From: Siphonodentalium dalli
Lineage: Eukaryota > Mollusca > Scaphopoda > Gadilida > Siphonodentaliidae
Reading direction: 5' to 3'
DNA: 64,000 bases
Assembly (NCBI GenBank): GCA_032622095.1
Contig: CP136068.1
Coordinates: forward strand, 125,493,989 to 125,557,988
Part shown: piece after piece, positions 57,066 to 64,000 of the stretch
Layout of the letters: every line of letters begins with the position of its first letter
Numbering within the stretch: position 1 is the stretch's first letter
Made by a program: the position numbers and the translations under genes
Notes under the pieces: generated by a model
What the model was told of the DNA's origin: nothing
Seen by the model: only the letters and a program-made list of their open reading frames with translations
Database searches by the model: none

Positions 57066-57152
57066 ATGACTCATTAACCACAGCAGAATTATGGGTAACT
57101 TTTCAGGATTTAGTCGGAGATATGGCTTGTTGCCATTCATTGGAAAGCTCTC
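57066..57152 (+). mobile_element. Half of the 210-bp hairpin MITE
   Basis: GACTCATTAACCACAGCAG to GGAAAGCTCTC matches one arm of 46987-47196. Like the copy at 55101, it ends exactly at the hairpin centre. Confidence 0.85.
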
Positions 57153-57469
57153 AGTTAACTGTACGAAAAAACAATTAGTACCGATAGCAATGCAATGATT
57201 TTATTCTCAGACACATTACATTGTACATATTCATGTGAATGGAAATTTACATAACATTAACATATACACAGAACATTGGTATACATACACAACATGTGTA
57301 AATGCATATGAACATTATGAAGCCACTGGTCATCATATATATTTACTCTACTTATCTAGTGACAGTACAGTTATTTTAGTATTATATAAAATGTGTGTAC
57401 ATAAATGACATGGCTCATATGGTCTGATATATCGTTCAGGCGAATTATCTTCGAACATCTTTGTTTAAA

Positions 57470-57560
57470 TAGTATTTATTCCATGAACAATACAAAATAA
57501 ATTACAACATATTATAATATTTATTCCATGAACAATACAACATAAATTACAACATATCAG
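57470..57560 (+). repeat. Two tandem copies of a 43-45 bp unit
   Basis: TATTTATTCCATGAACAATA then CAACATATTATAAT recurs once with few changes (57474 and 57519). Confidence 0.8.
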
Positions 57561-57949
57561 AATATAACATCATGGACCGGATTCGACATCAAGCGTGTGT
57601 GCTTATGTGAGTCGTTTCCGGGAATCAGTTGTTATCCATCCCACCCAGCGAGAGAGCGACTGTCTGATTTATACAGTATTGTGTCCTACGATATACTATC
57701 CTTAATCCAGATATTACTGTCGTTCCATGTATCCGATTATTACTCTCGCCAGGTGGGTGTGTATATGTACGTCGGGTAATGGCATTGTGTAATTGTGTAT
57801 AGGCATGAAGAATAATTAATGTTTATAATGATGGTGTATCTCTTCCCTATGTTTCTGTATAGATTCAGATATGTACATGTAGAATAAACTTCGTGTCGCA
57901 AAAGCGTCCAACATATTTCTTTTCACTGGCTCTTCTTTCCACTTCTTTT

Positions 57950-59790
57950 CATTAACGTGTTATTATATATGGTATATATATATATATTAAATAGATATAT
58001 AAGTGAGATATAAGAGGGTCTTTTGAGTCTATTTTTAAAGGAAATAATAATAAGGCATCATGTTCGAAATGCTGCTGACAATGTTGATGGGAAAGATAGA
58101 TCATCAGTAATGGTAATGATAATACGGTATAAGTGTAAGTTAAGAATAGGAAAGACATGAGCTTGGAGTAGTACATTGGGTTATGTCAGATAGGGTTTAG
58201 GGATTTTAGAATGGGTTTTTAGTGTTTTTAAATGACTCGGTGAACTCGTACCAACGGACTGTACGGCATTGATACTCGCGCGAGTTATTGCTAAGTATAC
58301 ATTCGTTCTTTTAAGTCTGACAGTATTAGATCGTGTAACATGGTGATATACAAATTTAGTTGGCGAAACGCTTTGTCCTGGAGATGTATTTCTGTACTTC
58401 TCTGAAAAGTTTTGCGTTGGTTTTGGGTGTTAATTCGGGGCATCCATAAAGAAGCTTATGCGTTGTCAGGTTGCAGATATCATTTAGTGACTGTAGAAGT
58501 GAGTTTCTTTCAGATGTATATCTATCGCAATTCATTAGGTAATGGTTGTTGTCCTTTAATTGTCCGCATAACAATATGGGTGATCGGCGATGAAATTTGT
58601 GTATTTGTGATAATTTAAATCACTGCAGTTGAGTCTGAGGCTGGTGTGGTTAATTTGTGTTTTTCTGGTAATCGCTTCATAGTAATGTCGGGGTACTCCC
58701 TCTCTAGTACAGTTTAAGGACTTTGTGAATGATGCAAGGGACTCGTGACTTGTTGCGTTCGGGTCGAGTTTATTCTGGAGGTCTATTGTTGAGGGGATGG
58801 AAGATTTTTTGAAGGAAGTGGAATCGAATTTCGGGGCTCTCAGGGAATTAGTCTGTCGGGTGTTAACATTTGTTATTTCAACGTTTGTTGCGGGTATTAT
58901 ATTTCGCAGATAAGGAGGGGCTTGGCGGACATCATTTTGTAAAAGAGACGGAGCTTGAAACGTTTGCGCCGTACGGCGAGGAGTTCCCATCCTGTTTCCG
59001 CGAGGAGATATTTGTTACTGGCAGATCGGGTTGCACCTGTTACTATACGAGCTGCTTCATATTGTACTTTTTCTATGTCATCGCTTTCTTCTTTAGTGCG
59101 ACCATCCCATACAACACAAGCGTATTCTAATACAGTGCGTACCAGCGTAAAGTAGCATCTTTCTAATGATGCTCATTCCAACGAGAAATGATGTTTTCTG
59201 ATGAGGGCTATTCTTTTCCACGCTGAGCTTAATAAATTATCTATGTGTGGCTTCCATTTTCCGTCGCTACTAAAACGACCCTGTGATGGGTTCATTATTC
59301 ATATAAAGGGTTGGGTGGGCGATTAGGTTTCTCTTCCTAGTGCAAGTTAACGCTTCAGTTTTTGAGACATTAAATTTTACGAGCCATTTGTTTGACCAGG
59401 ATTCAAGTCGTTTGACATCATGTTGTAATCTTAGTGCACAAACAGTCAGATCTTCTATCGAAAGCGATATAGATTTTCGTCATCGAAGAAGCGGATATTA
59501 CAATATATGTCGTTAACAATGTCGTTAATAAAAAACAAGGAATAGGAAATGGCCTAGTAATAAGCCTTGTGGAACTCCAGCTGTAATGGTTCCCCAGTTT
59601 GAGGCTTCGGATCCCATAACTACACGTTGTTGTCTTCCACGGAGGTACGATCCGAACCTCTTTAAAAGATTGTCGCGGATACCCACCGCGCATAGCTGAT
59701 ATAATAAGCCATCGTGCCACACTTTGTCCAATGCCCTGCTGATGTCGAACAATAGTAGACGGGCGTCGCATTCATCATCTAGTGATACTA
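57950..59790 (-). pseudogene. Older 5'-truncated LINE, RT and C-terminal domain
   Basis: Minus strand. The frame at 59752-59525 reads FDISRALDKVWHDGLLYQLC, then RFGSYLRGRQQRVV and ITAGVPQGLLLG. This is the palm of a Jockey-type reverse transcriptase. Beyond a frameshift, FFDDENLY (near 59470) stands in place of the FADD active-site box. Downstream, 58990-58556 and 58574-58356 give APPYLRNIIPA, RAPKFDSTSFKKSSIPSTI and CGQLKDNNHYLMNCDRYTSE, the C-terminal domain with its cysteine/histidine end. Several frameshifts and stops. The 3' end may extend to about 57950. It is not the same family as the copy at 50.7-54.4 kb. Confidence 0.75.
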
Positions 59791-60748
59791 TCTTATAAAT
59801 GGCATATATTAATTTGCAAATACGTCATATTTTACATGCGTTCTCCACAAGTTTATCCATTTATTGTAATAGAAGGTTTAACTGTAGAGATACATTTGTT
59901 GGGCAACACAGGAACTTCGTTCCGTCCGCTGTTGTTTTGGCGATTTGGCCCGTCACATATGCATTAACATACGTCGTTTAGGCTATTGTGGGAATTCAAC
60001 TATATTTTATCGGGACGACAGTCTCATTCATGATCACATGCAAGTTTGGTTTATTTATTTGTTTAGGAAACGAATCAATAATGACGCCGATTGACAGTTT
60101 GACATTAAAGGGACACTGTACTCAAATGTTGTTTTTGGTTTCCATAGTCTCGGAGTCGTGGAATAAGGTAACAAGATTTGCATTAATTGAAAGTCTGTTG
60201 AGTACGAAGTAATGTTACGGATGTTAGATTATACGGAATGCGGAATTACCAATTGTCGTTTTCGAGTAATTGTTAGACAGTTTTCAAGCAAATGTATCAA
60301 ATGAATGTTATATTATATGCATACTGTTCCCATATACTCATTAAGTCATTGTATAGTCATTAGTCAGTGAGTGGCTTGGGTTTACGCCCCGACCAGCAAA
60401 TTTTGTTTACACGATCATGTGTGCCACGCGTTGCGAATTATTTTGATTACGTCTTGTATACACGTAAATTCGTAATTTAATTTATGGCTCCAGTCATAAA
60501 TTAAATTTATATCAAATTATTAACTTTGATTTTAATATAATCTATTAACCTGAGCGTTTACAGAATACATCTTCGACTCAAATTAATTAGTTTTCTATAT
60601 ATTATCGATGTTAGATCGTTGTTATCACCGGGAATTATTGAAAATGGCGTACACTACCCCTTTAACCTATAATGTAATTTTGTTCTTTATAACTTATTCC
60701 GGTAACTCATGTTGTATCTGTAACATGTCAATTGAAGATTTCTTGTAG
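59791..60748. other. Noncoding, nothing recognised
   Basis: Open frames of 60-74 codons (59782-59967, 59988-60212) show no motif. Confidence 0.35.
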
Positions 60749-60908
60749 GGGAATTTGTCAGGACTGGTGTGTACACATGTGAGTGCAGCTTTCGATCCAG
60801 GAATGTTCCATGTATGCATACATTCTATGCCATATTGGCATCCCATTAGCATCATCAGAGTAACATACGAAAGCAGAAACGAAGCGGAAGCACCCACCAG
60901 AGACCTAA
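60749..60908 (+). CDS. Weak candidate coding exon
   Basis: The acceptor GATTTCTTGTAG is followed by an open frame GNLSGLVCTHVSAAFDPGMF through VTYESRNEAEAPTRDL to the donor GTGAGT. One of three frames is open for all 160 bases. No family is recognised and the composition is ordinary. It may be chance. Confidence 0.2.
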
Positions 60909-61773
60909 GTGAGTATACACAAGGTAACATCGTCAGACTGCTTGTTATTCAATAATGTAACAACACACTTGGTCTTGTGCTAATACACCATTGAAAGTGA
61001 CAATACGCTTCTCAATGCGAAACCAAGTTCTAGATAATAACATTGCTCGATAAATTTTAACAGCTGATAGTTAACTGGAACAGCACCATGGTCTAAGCAA
61101 TAACAAAGTCGATAGTTCTTGTTCAGCATGCATGCCTCTAGATTGGTGTATGTTATATCTGACTTTTGCACTCATTGTAATGATAATTTTGTTTGCAATA
61201 CACTTTGATAAATAGCGTGGCGCTATGCTTGGTGCATTTATTAAAGATCCCTGGGAAATACTTTGTTTATTCCAACATGCAAGCCATTTGTGTTGTTTCA
61301 AGTAAAAGAGAAAACTTCCATCACTAATAAGTGATGACGTTTTCCTGATGTATAATATCATAGTTTGACATGCAACACTGTTTAATGCCACAATGTTCAA
61401 AAAATCAAACTTTGCTATATGTATTTTGTTTACTGTTCGATTTGCAAAAACAAAAAAAGAAATATTAATCATTCATACATGTAGACCTTACGAATTCAGC
61501 CATTGTTATTGGTCAATTTCTTCAGTGTAGTGAAACGTGATTCAATTACTGTTCCATTTTGTCTCAGACTATGTGTATATCTACTTGTGCAGACATTAAC
61601 ATGAAAATAAATATAATTCATTTTATACAATTAGAAAATTGTGAGCCAATGTGTAATGTAGAGTCTCACTCTTATCTATTGTCAGATTGACATAGATAAT
61701 GATCGTGATGATGATCATTAGCGAGAATATGGTAATTACTATTGCTATGTCGACGTCAAATGCAATATTAACG
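60909..61773. other. Noncoding, nothing recognised
   Basis: The minus-strand frame at 61071-61472 (133 codons) shows no motif. Confidence 0.3.
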
Positions 61774-62055
61774 CTGAAGGGGTCACTCTCACCAAAAAAG
61801 TGCTGAAGGGTACACATGTTTTGAAAATGCGCTGAAGGGAACACAGGATTTGTGATCTAATGCAGTTACTTCGACTCCATTCCAGAAAGTCACCTATCAA
61901 CAGTTGGTTTTCAGTTCATCTGAATTTTCATTGGAACGTAAACAAATTTATCTTACATAAATCCTGGTAGACACGTAACCTAAATATCGTTAGAACGAGA
62001 TTTTAAAACCTGTGTATCCTTCAGCACTATTTTTTGGTGAGAGTGACTCCTTCAG
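61774..62055. mobile_element. 282-bp inverted-repeat MITE
   Basis: The left end CTGAAGGGGTCACTCTCACC, GTGCTGAAGGGTACACA and TTTTGAAAAT is the inverse of the right end (ATTTTAAAACC, TGTGTATCCTTCAGCAC and GGTGAGAGTGACTCCTTCAG). CTGAAGG recurs twice in each arm, plus once more near 61832. No coding capacity. Confidence 0.8.
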
Positions 62056-63283
62056 TAATACTAACATATTGCTCTTCTATACTAATAATCACTTCGGAGT
62101 CCGATTTTATTAGTTATTATTAAACTTGCAAAGTATGAGTTATACTGACTTTCGGGCTGCATCGATATAACAAATGATCAATATGACCACATGCTATCGT
62201 TATTAACGAACCATAGCTAAACTACACGCATAAGGGTATATCGTCGTTGTGCTCATGAAAGGTCGTACCTTAGGAAAATCAAAATTGTTCAAGAGACACA
62301 AAACCTATTTATCTCTGAACTAGAAGTGGTACCTGCTAGTAATTTTGCACAATAACACACTCGATCACAGTTGTTATAATAGATATACCTTCATATTGAC
62401 TTATCTTCTAGTTGGTGAGAAAACATGATTTGATTGTGTTATACGACACTTCAGAAGTTAAAAATCGAAATCTTGTCTATACAACATTACAGTTTTGACA
62501 ATTCCCGCGGCTTCGTTAGTCTGTCACTCAGGATAAGGAGGATATGCCCTCCGACCATTCTTCTTCAAAACAATCCAATCAGAATTATCCTATCAGGAAC
62601 GGTTTTGAAAATAAATATTACAACAATTTAGAATTAACGACAAAATTTCGCGGGGAACCCAGATACGACATTTTAGAACCCCAATTTCCCCGGTAATCTT
62701 CGAAAATGCCATTTATACTTTAAATATTGACAAGTTATATGAGGAACTTATGTAATCGAACCCGTAGATTCCGAAAATGCAATAAAACATTTCGCGCCAA
62801 AATGGCAGGTACGACCTTTTACAGCGAATTCCCATAAAATAAGTATCACATTGGCCTTATTCCGCTGATTGATTATGACTAGTTACACTCCGTAGACAAT
62901 GAGTGGACCATAATCGCAATTTAGGGTATAAATTAGGTCAATCGTACAAATCCAATTCATTATGCAAACAAACTGCCGGTGCACCACCTCTGAGGTCTAT
63001 AACCCAATAACACATTAAGAAGCTGTTCCTTTAATACAAACTATGATAGAGTATAATTTATTTTATAAACTCCCAACATCAAAGCACTCAACAGTGAAGT
63101 TAGGTCAAACTAAATGTCAAATGACTTGTTCCAAGATAAAAACAAAATGATAATGATGATCTATGTTGTCGAGAGAGGAGCCGGGAATATTTTACAGAAA
63201 TAACCATTATATTATTGACACTGTGTGAGTTCTCTGCTTCATAAAGTGCCAAACATGTAAATTTCATGTCAATGGCCGAAGAC
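62056..63283. other. Noncoding, nothing recognised
   Basis: The 65-codon frame at 62434-62631 has no motif. Confidence 0.35.
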
Positions 63284-63964
63284 ACACGTATCACAGCAGC
63301 GATGGCATAGTAGATGTGACAATTTTATATGGTGGAGTTTGGTGACAATTTGTTGTCATAATTAATATGCCACAGCTAGCCATGTCGCCCGCTGCATATT
63401 CGCACAATGAGTAGTCCAAAGTTCGTTATAATCAGCCTTTTTGTTGTTTTTGGTCCTTGTATAGTTCGCTTTGTTTATCCAGATACTTTCTCGCAGATGC
63501 ATTTCTTCCAACAGTTCCGACACAGCTTCATCGGCCCACATTATAATATTAGCAGAATTATGCGTAACACTAAACGTCGCAAAATAAAAAACGCAATTCG
63601 GGAACTGTCTTAATACGCATGGAATTAATATAAGTGGATAAAAAACATGAAGTGTGATCATATCAACAATACGTACTACGTGCATGATATGTGAGTGAAT
63701 GAGGGATTGCCACGGTCAAACACAATTCTGGACGATTGATCGTGCAATTATATATATCGTAGAGAATAAAATGTAGCAACACGTAATGAGTAGATATCAA
63801 CCTTGGTGAAACGCAATGGGTTAATTGGTCCAGTCGACGCATTGTGCGGAAACTCAGCGGGCAACATGGCTAGCTATGGCACAGAAATATGGCGACTAAT
63901 TGTCACCAAACTGCACCATAATAAATTGTCACACCTACTATGCCATCGCTACTGTGATACGTGT
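63284..63964. mobile_element. Inverted-repeat element with 130-bp arms
   Basis: The left arm 63284-63416 is the inverse of the right arm 63833-63964. Shared words are ACACGTATCACAG, AGCGATGGCATAGTAG, GTTTGGTGACAATT and AGCTAGCCATG, then GCCCGCTG and GCACAAT. About 680 bp in all. It contains a MADF-like reading frame on the minus strand. Its ends do not match the usual PIF/Harbinger ends, and I found no 3-bp target duplication. Confidence 0.8.
63362..63541 (-). CDS. MADF/Myb-SANT-like DNA-binding fragment
   Basis: From the methionine at 63541 (59 codons) the frame reads MWADEAVSELLEEMHLRESI, then NKANYTRTKNNKKADYNELW, and ends TWLAVAY plus stop. W-x-DE-x-V-x-x-LL at the start and Y....NKK.DY.EL later are features of MADF and Myb/SANT-like domains. 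Such domains are encoded by the second gene of PIF/Harbinger transposons and by some host regulators. A full domain is about 85 residues, so the third helix is shortened. The last 20 codons lie in the left terminal repeat. The reading frame also continues upstream of 63541, but that part is not domain-like. No partner transposase is present. Confidence 0.5.
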   Translation of the reverse strand: MWADEAVSELLEEMHLRESIWINKANYTRTKNNKKADYNELWTTHCANMQRATWLAVAY

Positions 63965-64000
63965 TATTATATATTGAATTTTCGTGTAATTAGAACAACA

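Overview
The window looks like AT-rich nuclear DNA of an invertebrate animal, probably an aquatic one and possibly a lophotrochozoan such as a mollusc. That placement is an inference from the mixture of mobile elements: a Penelope-like GIY-YIG element, APE-type LINEs, a Ty3/gypsy-type element, a Mutator-like/YqaJ element, a Crypton-like tyrosine recombinase and many hairpin MITEs. Nothing suggests bacterial, plastid or mitochondrial DNA. I found no complete, confidently identified host gene, tRNA or rRNA. Most long open frames are mobile-element fragments or chance frames.

Layout. 1-1.7 kb is plain apart from a short tandem repeat. 1.76-4.44 kb is a frameshifted Mutator-like transposase plus YqaJ nuclease relic. 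5.35-6.03 kb holds two relic exons of a small Tudor-like domain around a well-formed intron. 6.93-7.15 kb is the C-terminal end of a Crypton-like tyrosine recombinase, next to a long foldback element (7.15-8.09 kb). 8.95-17.12 kb reads as a roughly 3.2 kb inverted-repeat element split by a young LTR retrotransposon (10,851-15,826; 4-bp target duplication; deleted internally). 17.63-20.53 kb is bounded by inverted repeats and contains a double-hairpin MITE. 20.8-23.1 kb has a candidate exon, a LINE tail and two hairpin MITEs. 23.9-24.5 kb is the 3' end of a Penelope-like element.

25.5-31.0 kb is flanked by matching inverted motifs and minisatellites. It contains three members of a MITE family built from a palindromic TTTGCGCTTAAGCGCAAA motif, and one TTAA-flanked MITE. 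31.43-34.73 kb is a 3.3 kb structure with arms of about 0.7 kb enclosing a broken three-finger C2H2 reading frame. 35.56-37.03 kb is an old tandem array of about 140-bp units alternating in two types. 38.1-41.5 kb contains one good candidate coding exon and another TTAA-type MITE. 41.48-43.0 kb is an inverted-repeat element with a nested hairpin. 43.27-45.13 kb is a 53-bp satellite of about 35 copies. 45.4-50.5 kb holds LINE fragments and hairpin MITEs. 50.7-54.4 kb is a nearly intact LINE on the minus strand. 55-60 kb has half-copies of hairpin MITEs and a second, older LINE. 61.8-62.1 kb is a small inverted-repeat MITE. 63.28-63.96 kb is an inverted-repeat element carrying a MADF/Myb-SANT-like reading frame.

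The strongest unexplained signals are: (1) one palindromic module shared by two MITE families whose ends and target sites differ; (2) the long inverted repeat carrying a zinc-finger fragment; (3) the small inverted-repeat element with a MADF-like frame that ends inside its terminal repeat; and (4) the Tudor-like and tyrosine-recombinase relics next to the Mutator/YqaJ relic, which may be parts of one element. Positions of repeat edges were read by eye and may be off by a few bases.
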